The notes: generated by a model not told the origin, from the sequence alone. A stretch of 64,000 nucleotides of DNA from Grimontia kaedaensis (GCF_023746615.1 NZ_CP082276.1:1240001-1304000), one strand, 5' to 3'; numbered from the stretch's first letter, positions 25,921 to 35,573 are shown. A program made the numbers and translations.

Positions 25921-27717
25921 ATGTCAGCACCAAGTTGGGACTTCTCATTTGTCTACCAAAGCCTTCAAGACACAGCTCTACAAAACGATCTCGCACGCTG
26001 TAGCGATAACATTGCAGCACTAAAAAACCTCTCACCCGATACCGTTGAAAACTGTCAACAAGCCCTCAGTTTGTTCGATGAAGCTTCCACCCTGCTTCAG
26101 TCGGCATCCAGCTACGCTGGTTGTCTGTCGACTGTCGACGCCACGGATGCCGAAGCAAAAACCGTGGTAGTTAAGGCGGACGTAATGGAATCAAACCTCA
26201 CACAGGCTTTTAGCCCGTTTGAAGATAAGCTGGCAACCAGCGATGCTGGCTTTTTCGATAGTGTGCTCAGCGGCTCAGACAGCACAGGAAGCTATCAACG
26301 CCACGCATTCAGCCTCACCCGTTTGCGTGAACAGCAGGTCTTCCGTCTTTCGGTGCCTGAAGAGCAGTTGCTGTCAGCTATGCAGGTAGACGGTAAAAAC
26401 GCATGGGGACGCCTTTACGACGACATCACAGGCACACTGAAAGTCAGCCTGAAATTCCCAGATGGCAGCGAAGAAGAAATGGGTCTGTCACAAGCAGCAA
26501 GCCTGCTCTACGGTGGTGATACTTATCGACGCGAGCCGGCTTGGCATGCGATTCGCGAAGCCATGGGCAAGCAAGAAGTTACCTTTGCTGCCATTCTCAA
26601 TGCTTTGGCAGGTAATCGACTCACCGAGTATGAAAAACGCAGCCATACTAAACCACTACATTTTCTCGACCCTGCGCTTGAAGAAGCCCGTATTGTGCAA
26701 CCAACGTTGGATGCCATGCTGCATGCCACCAAAGCCAGTCAGGATCTCTCCCGTCGCGCAGCAAAAGCGATGGCCAAAGTGTTTGGCACTGATCAGTTGA
26801 AGCCTTGGGATGAGATGGCGGCCATGCCGTCATTTGGCGCATCAAAGCCTGCGCTGTATTCGTTTGAAGAAGCGATTGCCATCATCCGTAAGGCGTTCGA
26901 AAGCGTCGATACTGAAATGGCCGAGTTCGTCGATATGATGGTCGAGCAAAACCTCATTGATGCAGCACCACAGCCAAACAAAAGCATGGGAGCTTACTGC
27001 ACCAAGATTGCCAAAACCCGCACACCGCTGGTGTTTATGAGTTATGGCGGCAGTATGTCTGATGTATTAACGCTTGCACATGAGCTGGGCCACGCATTCC
27101 ACAACTGGGTGATGCGTGATATGCCATTCGTCGAAACTGAGTATCCGATGACTTTGGCAGAGACCGCCTCAATCTTTGCAGAGAACGTGGTACGTGACGC
27201 CCTGCTAGAGAAAGCAGAGAGCGACAGTGACAAACTGCTGATGCTCTGGGAAGAAGCTCAAACCGCAGTTGCGTTGATGCTCAACATTCCGGTGCGTTAT
27301 GGGTTTGAAAAAGCCTTCTATGAACAAAGACAGCAAGGCGAATGTTCACCTGCGAAGCTCCGCGCTTTGATGGCGGAAACCTGGAATGAATGGTATGGAG
27401 ATGCCATGTCTGAGCCTAACGATCTGTTCTGGGCAACTAAATTGCATTTCAGCATCGCCGAAATCAGTTTCTACAACTATCCATATTTGTTTGGTTACCT
27501 GTTCAGTACTGGTGTATATGCCAGACGCGCTGAAAAAGGCTCAGCCTTCTACAGCGACTACAAAGCACTGCTTAGAGACACTGGCAGAATGAGCGCGGAA
27601 GACGTGGCAAAAGCTCATTTAGGCGTCGATCTGACTAAGCCGGACTTCTGGCAGCAAAGTATCCAGATCGCCGAGAAACGTATTGAAGCGTTCGAAGCGC
27701 TGGTCGAAAAGATCTAG
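25921..27717 (+). CDS. M3-family oligoendopeptidase (PepF-like)
   Basis: 598 residues with no signal peptide, cytoplasmic. The zinc site is LAHELGHAFHNW (HExxH near residues 385-389), with the third ligand expected in ETASIFAENVV about 25 residues later. N-terminal helical domain (WDFSFVYQSLQD onward) is typical of the PepF branch. It should cut short peptides in protein turnover. AAAGGAGAAAGGC precedes the ATG. Confidence 0.93.
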   Translation: MSAPSWDFSFVYQSLQDTALQNDLARCSDNIAALKNLSPDTVENCQQALSLFDEASTLLQSASSYAGCLSTVDATDAEAKTVVVKADVMESNLTQAFSPFEDKLATSDAGFFDSVLSGSDSTGSYQRHAFSLTRLREQQVFRLSVPEEQLLSAMQVDGKNAWGRLYDDITGTLKVSLKFPDGSEEEMGLSQAASLLYGGDTYRREPAWHAIREAMGKQEVTFAAILNALAGNRLTEYEKRSHTKPLHFLDPALEEARIVQPTLDAMLHATKASQDLSRRAAKAMAKVFGTDQLKPWDEMAAMPSFGASKPALYSFEEAIAIIRKAFESVDTEMAEFVDMMVEQNLIDAAPQPNKSMGAYCTKIAKTRTPLVFMSYGGSMSDVLTLAHELGHAFHNWVMRDMPFVETEYPMTLAETASIFAENVVRDALLEKAESDSDKLLMLWEEAQTAVALMLNIPVRYGFEKAFYEQRQQGECSPAKLRALMAETWNEWYGDAMSEPNDLFWATKLHFSIAEISFYNYPYLFGYLFSTGVYARRAEKGSAFYSDYKALLRDTGRMSAEDVAKAHLGVDLTKPDFWQQSIQIAEKRIEAFEALVEKI

Positions 27718-27734
27718 CCCCTGAATTCAGATAC

Positions 27735-27763
27735 AAAAACACCCGCCGAAGCGGGTGTTTTTC
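27735..27763. terminator. Bidirectional terminator between pepF-like and ybiT genes
   Basis: AAAAACACCCGC-CGAA-GCGGGTGTTTTTC. Confidence 0.92.
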
Positions 27764-27784
27764 TTTTCGTCATTGAAGTCTTGA

Positions 27785-29377
27785 TTAGCCTTCAATGCCG
27801 CGCGATTTCAGGAACTCAGCATAAGTGCCTTTGAAGTCAGTGATCTTGCCGTCACGGATTTCAATAATACGGGTTGCCAGCGAGTCAACGAATACACGGT
27901 CATGCGACACGAAGAACAGTGTGCCTTTGAATTGCTCCAAAGCCGTGTTCAATGACTCGATAGATTCCATGTCCATGTGGTTGGTTGGTTCGTCCATCAG
28001 CAGCATGTTTGGTTTGTGCATCATGATCTTACCCAGCAGCATACGACCTTGCTCACCACCAGACAGGACTTTCACAGACTTCTTAATGTCATCCTGAGAG
28101 AACAGCATACGGCCAAGGAAGCCACGCACGGTTTGCTCATCATCACCTTCTTGCTGCCACTGTCCCATCCAATCCATCAGGTTCATGTCTTTTTCAAAGT
28201 CATGAGCATGATCCTGCGCGTAGTAACCGATGTTTGAATTCTCAGACCACTTATACTCACCGGTGCGTGGTTCAAGTACGCCTGCCAGCGTATTCAGAAG
28301 AGTGGTTTTACCCACGCCGTTCTCACCAATAATGGCAACGCGCTCGCCCACTTCAAAAATGCCGCCGAAGTTAGCGAAGAGATCAGCTTCAAAACCTTGG
28401 CTTAGGTTCTCGACTTCCAGTGCATTACGGAACAGTTCTTTTGACTGCTCGAAACGAATGAACGGGTTCTGACGGCTCGATGCCTTCACTTCACTCAGTT
28501 GAATCTTGTCGATTTGCTTGGCACGTGAAGTCGCTTGTTTTGCTTTGGAGGCGTTTGCAGAGAAACGCGCAACGAAGGTTTGCAGCTCAGCAATCTGTGC
28601 TTTCTTCTTCGCATTGTCTGCCAGCAGACGCTCACGCGCTTGTGTCGCTGCTGTCATGTATTCGTCGTAGTTACCTGGGTAAACGCGCAGTTCACCGTAG
28701 TCCAGATCAGCCATGTGGGTACATACTGAGTTCAGGAAGTGACGGTCGTGCGAGATAATGATCATGGTGCAGTTACGCTCATTCAGCGTATCTTCCAGCC
28801 AACGGATGGTGTCGATGTCCAGGTTGTTCGTCGGTTCGTCAAGCAACATGATATCCGGATCAGCAAACAGTACCTGAGCCAAAAGCACACGCAGTTTCCA
28901 GCCCGGTGCTACCGCGCTCATCAAGCCATAGTGCTGTTCAACAGGAATGCCAACTGCCAGCAGCAATTCGCCAGCCTTGGACTCTGCCATGTAGCCGTCC
29001 ATCTCAGCAAACTCAACTTCCAGATCAGCCACACGCATGCCGTCTTCTTCGCTCATTTCTGGCAGAGAATAGATACGGTCGCGCTCTTGTTTCACAGCCC
29101 ATAGCTCTTTATGGCCCATGATAACCGTGTCGATAACTGTGAAGTTCTCGTAGGCAAACTGATCCTGGTTCAGCTTGGCAACACGCTCATTAGGCTCAAC
29201 GCTAACGTTACCACTGGTTGGTTCCAATTCACGGCTCAGGATCTTCATAAACGTCGATTTACCACAGCCGTTCGCGCCGATTAGACCGTAACGGTTGCCT
29301 TCACCGAACTTAACGGAAATATTTTCGAAAAGTGGCTTGGCGCCGAATTGCTGTGTGATATTAGCTGTACTAAGCAA
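27785..29377 (-). CDS. ybiT: ABC-F family ATP-binding protein YbiT
   Basis: 530 residues, the same length as E. coli YbiT. Two ABC domains lack membrane segments: Walker A GANGCGKST (~36-44) and GENGVGKTT (~352-360); the second signature LSGGEQGRMLLGK; both Walker B segments read LLDEPTNNLD and LMDEPTNHMD. The first signature is degenerate (SAVAPGWKLRVLLAQ), as is usual for YbiT. A coiled linker with basic residues joins the domains. ABC-F factors act on the ribosome. Confidence 0.95.
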   Translation of the reverse strand: MLSTANITQQFGAKPLFENISVKFGEGNRYGLIGANGCGKSTFMKILSRELEPTSGNVSVEPNERVAKLNQDQFAYENFTVIDTVIMGHKELWAVKQERDRIYSLPEMSEEDGMRVADLEVEFAEMDGYMAESKAGELLLAVGIPVEQHYGLMSAVAPGWKLRVLLAQVLFADPDIMLLDEPTNNLDIDTIRWLEDTLNERNCTMIIISHDRHFLNSVCTHMADLDYGELRVYPGNYDEYMTAATQARERLLADNAKKKAQIAELQTFVARFSANASKAKQATSRAKQIDKIQLSEVKASSRQNPFIRFEQSKELFRNALEVENLSQGFEADLFANFGGIFEVGERVAIIGENGVGKTTLLNTLAGVLEPRTGEYKWSENSNIGYYAQDHAHDFEKDMNLMDWMGQWQQEGDDEQTVRGFLGRMLFSQDDIKKSVKVLSGGEQGRMLLGKIMMHKPNMLLMDEPTNHMDMESIESLNTALEQFKGTLFFVSHDRVFVDSLATRIIEIRDGKITDFKGTYAEFLKSRGIEG

Positions 29378-29635
29378 GGCAATAATCCTGAACTGAGAAT
29401 GGAAAACGCCGCAAGACTACAGAGTTCAGCCCACTACTTCAAGCAAACGTAGAAACAAGTCACATTTCTGTCATTGCCTGTCCCGTTTTGCGGGAAAAAT
29501 TTGCGCCATGTCCCAAGCTCCTACATTCCACCTACAAGACCCCAAAATCGGGGAATTTCTAACTACACTTACTGGATTACTTTGTCTCAAATTAAGAACA
29601 GCCGTCGGCAGTCCAAGAACACTCTCGAGACCACT

Positions 29636-31444
29636 ATGAATAACAAGACTAACTCGACATTTTCCCGCTTCATCAACTTACCTCTCCTTGGCCTGGTTGT
29701 AGGCGCATTTTTTTCAACCATTCTGGTTGCTGCAGCCTCTTCTAATGCTTCAGCAGAAGCTGGCGCAAAGCAGGTGCTGTATGTCAATGCGTTTCACCGA
29801 GGGTATGGCTGGAGCGACGAAATAGAGAGCGGGATCCGAGATACTTTTGATGCATCCGGAACCAATATCAATCTGTCAGTGGTTTACCTTGACTCCCTTC
29901 GTTATGAAGAAGAGCCAGTCAGTGAGAAAGTCGCGGAGTTATTAGCGCTCAAGAAAGTCGCTGACTCGACAGACTTGGTTATAACTTCAGATAATGCTGC
30001 TCTCGATTTTTCCTTGCGCCACCAAAAAGCACTCTTCCCGAACCAATCAATCCTTTATACCGCGCTGAAAGATTACTCTGCCGAGACATTAAACCAGTCG
30101 TTGAATTCAACGGGGATATCTGAATACACAGACTATAAAAATGCCGTCGATCTGGCTTTGTCACTTCATAGTGATGCGCGATCTATCATATTTATCGGCA
30201 CAACCGAAAAAGGCCATAACCAACGGGTGGTAGACATCGTCAAAGAAACTGTTCTTCCTGCTTACACTGATATTCTTGATACCGAAATCATCGTTGATAA
30301 ATCTATAGAAGCACTGGATAAGGAATTGAGCCAGTTCCCAGCAGATTCTCTGGTTTTTCTGCTTAGCAATACCCTACCTAAGTCAGATGGGACAGATTAC
30401 AGCCCAGCAGAAACAGCACGACTGCTTTCTTCGATCATCCCCTTCCCAGTTTATACCTACTGGCACTCACACATCGGTCACGGGGCCGTTGGGGGTCAGA
30501 TAGTCACTGGTTACAGTCAGGGCAAGGCGGCCGCTCAGCTAGCGCTTGAGGTGCTTTCAAAAGACGTGGCTAGCGCACTGCCTTCTGCAAAGTCTGCCCC
30601 TGCTTCCTTGTTTTTCGATCTCGATTCTTTGGAAAAGCACAATATATCGCGAGATGCCTTACCTGAAGGTACACGCTTTATTAACTATCAACCGCCTATT
30701 TGGCAGGAATACAAAACTGAAGCCTTAACCACGCTTGTGATCATTTTTGGTCTCGCTTCCTTAGTCCTTGCTTTCTCACTGCTGACTAAAAGACAAAGTG
30801 AAACCATTCACCAGATCAATGATGAAAAGGTCGAACTCACCCATGCGTTAGACTTGAATCAGGAAGCACTTCATGATGTGACCCACCAACTCGAAGAGGT
30901 GAATCCGATTGATGAACTGACAGGATTGAGTAACTTTCGTCATTTCAATGATATGCTAGACAAAGAACTGCGCCGAGCCAGTCGCTACAAAACTCCACTC
31001 AGTCTACTGATGATATCGGTAGACCAGTTTGAAGGTTACAAATCAGCGCAGGGTGAAGAGAAAGCCAACGCTGTGCTTACAGGGATCAGTCAAGTCATCT
31101 CTGAAACCTGTCAACGCTCATCTGACGTACTGGCCCATTTAGTAGATGAAAAGTTTGCCATCATCCTTCCGCACACGACACGCGAAAACTCGCACATTGT
31201 TTGCCAGAAATTGCACGACCATTTACGCGCTAAAAACCTGCCCTTTATCCTTTCCAGCACGGGCGCTGTCACCCTCAGTATCGGCTTGTCATCGCTTGAA
31301 GCGAGTGGTGAGCGCATTAATCCCCAGCACATGTTCAATACCAGCGAAATGATGCGAGTCGACGCAGAGAGACAAGGTGGGAACGGAACCCGCTCTGACG
31401 TTATCGCTACACACTCTGAGCCGGGTTCCTCAAACAACGGTTAA
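29636..31444 (+). CDS. Membrane protein with periplasmic ABC-type binding domain and degenerate GGDEF domain
   Basis: 602 residues from ATG 29636; the frame extends upstream to 29474 but without protein-like sequence. A signal/anchor (residues 14-36) leads to a periplasmic domain of the ABC-substrate-binding type (KQVLYVNAFHRGYGWSDEIESG, later SLVFLLSNTLP and GGQIVTGYSQGKAAAQ). A helix near 365-385 and a coiled coil lead to a GGDEF-like domain (NPIDELTGLSNFRHFN). The active-site motif is LVDEKFAIIL in place of GGDEF, so synthesis of c-di-GMP is doubtful. Confidence 0.85.
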   Translation: MNNKTNSTFSRFINLPLLGLVVGAFFSTILVAAASSNASAEAGAKQVLYVNAFHRGYGWSDEIESGIRDTFDASGTNINLSVVYLDSLRYEEEPVSEKVAELLALKKVADSTDLVITSDNAALDFSLRHQKALFPNQSILYTALKDYSAETLNQSLNSTGISEYTDYKNAVDLALSLHSDARSIIFIGTTEKGHNQRVVDIVKETVLPAYTDILDTEIIVDKSIEALDKELSQFPADSLVFLLSNTLPKSDGTDYSPAETARLLSSIIPFPVYTYWHSHIGHGAVGGQIVTGYSQGKAAAQLALEVLSKDVASALPSAKSAPASLFFDLDSLEKHNISRDALPEGTRFINYQPPIWQEYKTEALTTLVIIFGLASLVLAFSLLTKRQSETIHQINDEKVELTHALDLNQEALHDVTHQLEEVNPIDELTGLSNFRHFNDMLDKELRRASRYKTPLSLLMISVDQFEGYKSAQGEEKANAVLTGISQVISETCQRSSDVLAHLVDEKFAIILPHTTRENSHIVCQKLHDHLRAKNLPFILSSTGAVTLSIGLSSLEASGERINPQHMFNTSEMMRVDAERQGGNGTRSDVIATHSEPGSSNNG

Positions 31445-31476
31445 ACTTCCACAGCGACTTCCCTTCACTCCCAAAT

Positions 31477-31507
31477 AGCACCGATCATCATGATATTGGT
31501 GCTTTTA
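31477..31507 (+). terminator. Terminator of the 29636 gene
   Basis: AGCACC/GGTGCT with an inner ATCATCATGAT dyad, followed by TTTTA. Confidence 0.7.
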
Positions 31508-31509
31508 TC

Positions 31510-31650
31510 GCATAACGCTTTCACTATCTCTCAATTCAGTTAATGTGACTTCGTTGGTTGTTTTTCCTTAGATTTTTTACGGAAAAGCTACTGTGCATCC
31601 GAAATACCTTATCGAAAGGCGCGCATGTTTTATGCTGCGCCTCTTTTTTA
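31510..31650 (+). ncRNA. Possible small RNA ending in a strong terminator
   Basis: A second, stronger terminator (AGGCGC-GCAT-loop-ATGC-GCGCCT, then CTTTTTT) stands at 31617-31650, after the terminator of the preceding gene and with no protein frame between. That arrangement fits an intergenic small RNA. The 5' end is not determined from sequence. Confidence 0.3.
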
Positions 31651-31795
31651 AGCCCATAAACAAGAACATCTCTACCCATAAAAATAAGTCGGGAATCAAA
31701 AATCTCGATCATCATCACCAATATAAGGACGGCTAGGTATTTCACGTTGAAGCAATAAAAACTAACATCCTATTTGTTAGGAAAGATAGAGCACA

Positions 31796-32815
31796 ATGAA
31801 CCCTACAATCCCATACCTAGAACGTACACGCGTTCTCGTCGTTATCGGAGTTTGCTCTGTAATTGCGTACATTACAGGCTTTCTCTTCGGCGGCGCATTT
31901 TTGTATCACCTTGCCATTTCACTTGGTTACGGTATTACCTTCAATTCTCTTCACGTTTTTCTGCTGCGAAACTTCCCCCAATGGTCAAATCCAGTGCGCA
32001 CCACAATTGCTATCACGACTGGATCGGTCATTGGCACCATGAACATGCAGCTATGGATATACCAATATCGCGGATTTTGGCGCCCTGAAGTCTTGCTTCC
32101 TACGCTTATCTTTACGGTTTCAGTGGCTATATTCACAGCTTGTTTCTTTATCATGCGGGAGCGGGCAAGAAGGGCTGAAAACGAACTAAAGGATTCAAAA
32201 CTCCAGCAAGCCGAGCAGGAAAAAGCACTGATAAACAGTCAGCTCAAAAGCCTACAAGGTCAGATGGAACCCCACTTTCTCTTCAACACGCTTGCTAATA
32301 TTCAGGTGCTGATAGACATCGATGCCCCAAAAGCCAAGCTGCTGCTTGAGAAAATCACAGATTTGCTTCGTGCCAGCCTTAAACAGCAGCGCAAAGACAC
32401 TGTCTCACTTAATGACGAGTTAAAGCTTCTAGATAGCTACCTCTCTATTCAGCAAATCCGTCTGTCAGATCGCATGGGGTTTGAAATCAAGGTTGACCCT
32501 TCTATTTCAAAACAAACCCGTATTCCGCCCTTTCTGATCCAACCGGCCGTAGAGAATGCCGTGGTACACGGTATTGAGCCTGCAGTAAAAGGGGGCTACA
32601 TCCAAATCAGTTTTTCGAAGCAGGAAGACATCCTCACCGTAGAAGTGTCCGATAACGGTATCGGTTTCAATGACGGCTCCAAAGGGAATGGAGTGAGCAT
32701 GAAAAACGTGAAAGAACGCCTTTCAACACTCTATGGCGAGAAAGGACGACTCAAACTCATCCCCCATCAAGGAGGGGGATTCACGACAAGGATTTCATTT
32801 CAATGCGAGCAATAA
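31796..32815 (+). CDS. LytS-type sensor histidine kinase
   Basis: 339 residues with four membrane helices in the first ~120, then a coiled linker (RRAENELKDSKLQQAEQEK). The His_kinase core reads QMEPHFLFNTLANIQ (phospho-accepting His near residue 161). The ATPase part has PPFLIQPAVENAVVHGIEP and VSDNGIGF. It overlaps the response regulator gene by 13 bases. Such pairs control surface, peptide or carbon responses; signal unknown. Confidence 0.92.
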   Translation: MNPTIPYLERTRVLVVIGVCSVIAYITGFLFGGAFLYHLAISLGYGITFNSLHVFLLRNFPQWSNPVRTTIAITTGSVIGTMNMQLWIYQYRGFWRPEVLLPTLIFTVSVAIFTACFFIMRERARRAENELKDSKLQQAEQEKALINSQLKSLQGQMEPHFLFNTLANIQVLIDIDAPKAKLLLEKITDLLRASLKQQRKDTVSLNDELKLLDSYLSIQQIRLSDRMGFEIKVDPSISKQTRIPPFLIQPAVENAVVHGIEPAVKGGYIQISFSKQEDILTVEVSDNGIGFNDGSKGNGVSMKNVKERLSTLYGEKGRLKLIPHQGGGFTTRISFQCEQ

Positions 32816-33552
32816 TTGCTGATGACGAACCCATTCTTCGCCATCATTTGAGTCGACTGCTTGGTGCAGTTTCATCAGATATTGATGTGGTTGGCAGTGC
32901 GCAAGACGGCATTGAGGCTTTGGATCTCATCAAGAAGCTACAACCTGATGTGGTATTTCTTGATATTAGAATGCCTGGATTGGATGGGTTGGAAGTCGCC
33001 AATCTCATCGGAGAGATGAAAAACGCACCACGCATTGTTTTCGTCACTGCATACGATCATTACGCCATCGAAGCTTTTGAGCATGGCGCGATTGACTACC
33101 TGATTAAGCCTATCGATGAAAAGCGACTCACCAAAACCTGCTCGCGTTTGAAAACCCGAACCAAACCGACGCTTAATGCCGATGAGTTCACCCAAATACT
33201 CTCTCAGGCACAGGAAAAACGGTCCGCGCCTCTCACTTGGCTGAAAGCTGCCAAAGGTGAAGATATTCACCTGATTCACGTTGATGATGTTGAGTATTTT
33301 AGAGCAGAGGATAAATACGTCACTGTCGTCACAAATGATTCTGAATACATCATCCGCACGCCGCTGCGAAACCTATCTCAGATGTTATGCGAAGAAACAT
33401 TCTGGCAGATTCATCGCTCCGTCATCATAAAGGTATCCGCTATCGGCCGGGTGTTTAAAGACATTACAGGTAAAATGGTCGTTGAAGTGGCTTCCAACCA
33501 AAACCAACTGCCTGTCAGCCGAAACGCCCACTCTCTGTTCAAACAAATGTAG
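32803..33552 (+). CDS. LytTR-family response regulator
   Basis: 249 residues. Receiver: DDEP at the start, phospho-acceptor in VVFLDIRMPGLDG, then FVTAYDHYAIEAFEHGAIDYLIKPI. The LytTR DNA-binding domain (~145-248) has WLKAAKGEDIHLIHVDDVEYFRAEDKYV and FWQIHRSVIIKVSAI. It is the partner of the kinase at 31796. LytTR proteins bind pairs of short direct repeats; targets here are unknown. Confidence 0.94.
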   Translation: MRAIIADDEPILRHHLSRLLGAVSSDIDVVGSAQDGIEALDLIKKLQPDVVFLDIRMPGLDGLEVANLIGEMKNAPRIVFVTAYDHYAIEAFEHGAIDYLIKPIDEKRLTKTCSRLKTRTKPTLNADEFTQILSQAQEKRSAPLTWLKAAKGEDIHLIHVDDVEYFRAEDKYVTVVTNDSEYIIRTPLRNLSQMLCEETFWQIHRSVIIKVSAIGRVFKDITGKMVVEVASNQNQLPVSRNAHSLFKQM

Positions 33553-33562
33553 GGCTCTTCTT

Positions 33563-33583
33563 CAGGCAGCCAAAAGCTGCCTG
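33563..33583 (+). terminator. Hairpin after the LytTR gene
   Basis: CAGGCAGC-CAAAA-GCTGCCTG; lacks a T run, so strength is uncertain. Confidence 0.6.
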
Positions 33584-33589
33584 AGTCGT

Positions 33590-33756
33590 ACGAGGGGCCG
33601 TTGACCTTTGGTGATAATTTTTGCAGCAGTTTGTCGGGATTTTATGCTTTGTTGAGGTGTATTTGCTTAGAATGACTAGGCGACACATACCTCGCCGCGC
33701 CTAAAACGCTTATAGCGAGAACAAAATTTAACCACCAAAGGTCAACAGCCCCTCGT
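33590..33756. mobile_element. MITE-like palindromic repeat, shorter copy
   Basis: About 167 bases with inverted ends ACGAGGGGC(C/T)GTTGACCTTTGGTG. It is in the opposite orientation to the copy at 12533-12800 and lacks ~105 internal bases. The missing piece is bounded in the long copy by GCATAAA repeats, one of which remains here. No coding capacity. The outermost bases differ from the long copy (CGAGGGG against TAGGGTC). Confidence 0.85.
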
Positions 33757-33881
33757 CATTTCAAATCCGCTAAATGCTGTTTATCACTCAAAATTGCATT
33801 TGGTCTCATCGTCCTTTCCTTTCTGACGATCTGGTGTAGCTTGGCAACCTGAAACAACGTCAACCCCTCAGGAGAAACGCA

Positions 33882-34541
33882 ATGAACATTAAGGACAATT
33901 GGCTGAGCCGCATCGCGCTGTTTAGTATTGTCGTTTTCATTGCGGCAACTCCGGCCTGGTTAAACCAGGTTAATGCTGGCCCTACACAAAAGACGCTTCA
34001 AGACGCCTTCATGGATGCCAGCACAGGTAATAGTGATGCAGGCGAGCACGTACTCAGTACTGTTGAAGACTTGCTCATTCAATACCCAGAAGATGCGTTA
34101 CTGACAGCTTACTATGGCAGCACCATGTCAATGAAAGCACGTGACGCTTGGTTACCATGGAACCGTCAGAAGTTTTCACAAATCGGTGTCGATTCACTCA
34201 ATAAATCATTAAATCAACTATCAGATGAGTCATTCGACAAACCTTATTACGGGCTCAATGAAGGGCTTTACATACAGTCGCTTGCTGCCATCACCTTCAT
34301 TAACCTGCCAGAATCCCTCGACCAGCGCGAGCGCGGCTTTGCCATGCTCAAAGATATGATGGCGTCGGAAGAATTGGGTTACTATCCATTTGGCCCGCGC
34401 GCTTGGATCCATATTGGTGCAGTAAAAGCCGCGATTGATATGGAAGACACGCCTACCGCTACCAAGTGGGCCAACGAGATGCAGCGTCTTGCCCCGACCC
34501 ACCCCTATACGCAACAAGCAATAGAATTGGTCGAAAATTAA
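33882..34541 (+). CDS. Exported helical-repeat protein of unknown function
   Basis: 219 residues. Signal peptide (IALFSIVVFIAATPAWLNQVNA) and then a series of amphipathic helices reminiscent of TPR repeats (LLIQYPEDALLTAYYGSTMSMKA; AWIHIGAVKAAIDMEDTPTATKWANEMQRLAP). Probably periplasmic, in protein-protein contacts. AGGAGAAACGC precedes the ATG. It may be transcribed with the lipoprotein gene at 34633. Confidence 0.78.
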   Translation: MNIKDNWLSRIALFSIVVFIAATPAWLNQVNAGPTQKTLQDAFMDASTGNSDAGEHVLSTVEDLLIQYPEDALLTAYYGSTMSMKARDAWLPWNRQKFSQIGVDSLNKSLNQLSDESFDKPYYGLNEGLYIQSLAAITFINLPESLDQRERGFAMLKDMMASEELGYYPFGPRAWIHIGAVKAAIDMEDTPTATKWANEMQRLAPTHPYTQQAIELVEN

Positions 34542-34632
34542 TCGGCCGCCTTCCAAATACGCAACTTTCTGTCCATCGCTGGGGTCTATATATTGTTACC
34601 ACGATCCTTAACTCCCAAGACGAGGCGATGTT

Positions 34633-35163
34633 ATGTCCGCGCGAATTTTCCCCGTTCTCTTTGTACTTTTACTTGGCGGTTGTGCCAAAAGCGTTTATAC
34701 CGATTTTGACCAACAGTTCCCCTATCAGGAAATAGAGAGCTACGATATTGCAATGAAATCGTCTACTTCTCCTATCTCATTGGATGACAGTCGCATTGAA
34801 AGAGCGCTTGAACAAGAAATGGCGGCAAAAGGAATTCAGGAAACTGACGCATCTCCAGATGTGACGTTACGCTATTTCGTGCAACCAAAAACTGAAGCCG
34901 TGGCATATGGACCCTCTTTCAGCTTTGGATATGGCAGTCGTCGTTTTGGTGCTCGCTATGAAACACCAGTAAGAATTGAAGAAAGGGATTATGGTCAGTT
35001 GGTCGTAGAAATGGTCGATAACCAAAGTAATCAGGTTGTTTGGCGCGCAGTATCCAATAGAAAGCTCACTGATAGCATGACGCCTTCAAGTAAGAATGAC
35101 TTTATCAACGAGCAAGTGAAAGACATGTTTGAAAACTTCCCACCTTCAAATAGCGAAAAGTGA
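34633..35163 (+). CDS. DUF4136 family lipoprotein
   Basis: 176 residues. Lipoprotein signal with lipobox LGGC (Cys near 16). The mature part follows the DUF4136 pattern: TDFDQQFPYQEIESY, ERALEQEMAAKGIQ, DVTLRYFV, then RDYGQLVVEMVDNQSNQVVWRAVS. Likely anchored in the outer membrane. Function unknown. Confidence 0.85.
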   Translation: MSARIFPVLFVLLLGGCAKSVYTDFDQQFPYQEIESYDIAMKSSTSPISLDDSRIERALEQEMAAKGIQETDASPDVTLRYFVQPKTEAVAYGPSFSFGYGSRRFGARYETPVRIEERDYGQLVVEMVDNQSNQVVWRAVSNRKLTDSMTPSSKNDFINEQVKDMFENFPPSNSEK

Positions 35164-35508
35164 GTAAGTTAACACTAACTTTTATAGCTTATTCGGTCAT
35201 AGACCCACCTACCACTCCATTTTAAACAGCTAACGTCATTTCTTCTGCTGCTCAAAGCATCGAGCAGCAGAGTATTAAACTCCAACACTAAAATATCAGC
35301 CTTTTATTTTATGAATTCATCTCAGCAAAAGACTTTCCATTAAAATCTGCATTTAATACCGCATTTATAAACATTTTAATAAAAGGCAACCGATTACAAA
35401 TGTGATTTAACTTATCCTTCAAATCTACCAGAAGGAAAAATAAATTATTTAATTCATTGAGTTAAAAGAGGCCATTCAAAATAACCCTCAAAAATGCGGG
35501 TTATTCGA
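35164..35508. other. A+T-rich intergenic region
   Basis: No gene is supported. A hairpin AATAACCC/GGGTTATT at 35480-35505 lies just before the codB promoter and may be a terminator for rightward transcription or an operator. Confidence 0.4.
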
Positions 35509-35536
35509 TTGACATCACACATTTGGCCGATAAAAT
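35509..35536 (+). promoter_or_regulatory. Predicted sigma-70 promoter of codBA
   Basis: TTGACA at 35509-35514 and TAAAAT at 35531-35536 with a 16-base spacer; transcription would start close to the nested hairpin that follows. Confidence 0.65.
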
Positions 35537-35538
35537 AC

Positions 35539-35573
35539 CGCGCCGTTTAACCGATAGAATCATATCGGGCGCG
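35539..35573 (+). promoter_or_regulatory. Nested hairpin in the codBA leader
   Basis: CGCGCC pairs with GGCGCG and, inside it, CGATA pairs with TATCG around a GAATCA loop, with a seven-base bulge. It begins two bases after the -10 element, so it could be an operator or the 5' end of the mRNA. The ribosome site follows at ~35589. Confidence 0.5.

Noticed and set aside
25431..26035. Minus-strand frames opposite the DUF2986 gene and the start of the peptidase gene
   Set aside because: Shadows of DUF2986 and the M3 peptidase, both of which are recognisable on the plus strand.
31536..31745. 69-codon minus-strand frame
   Set aside because: Runs through a strong plus-strand terminator, no ribosome site, no protein-like character.
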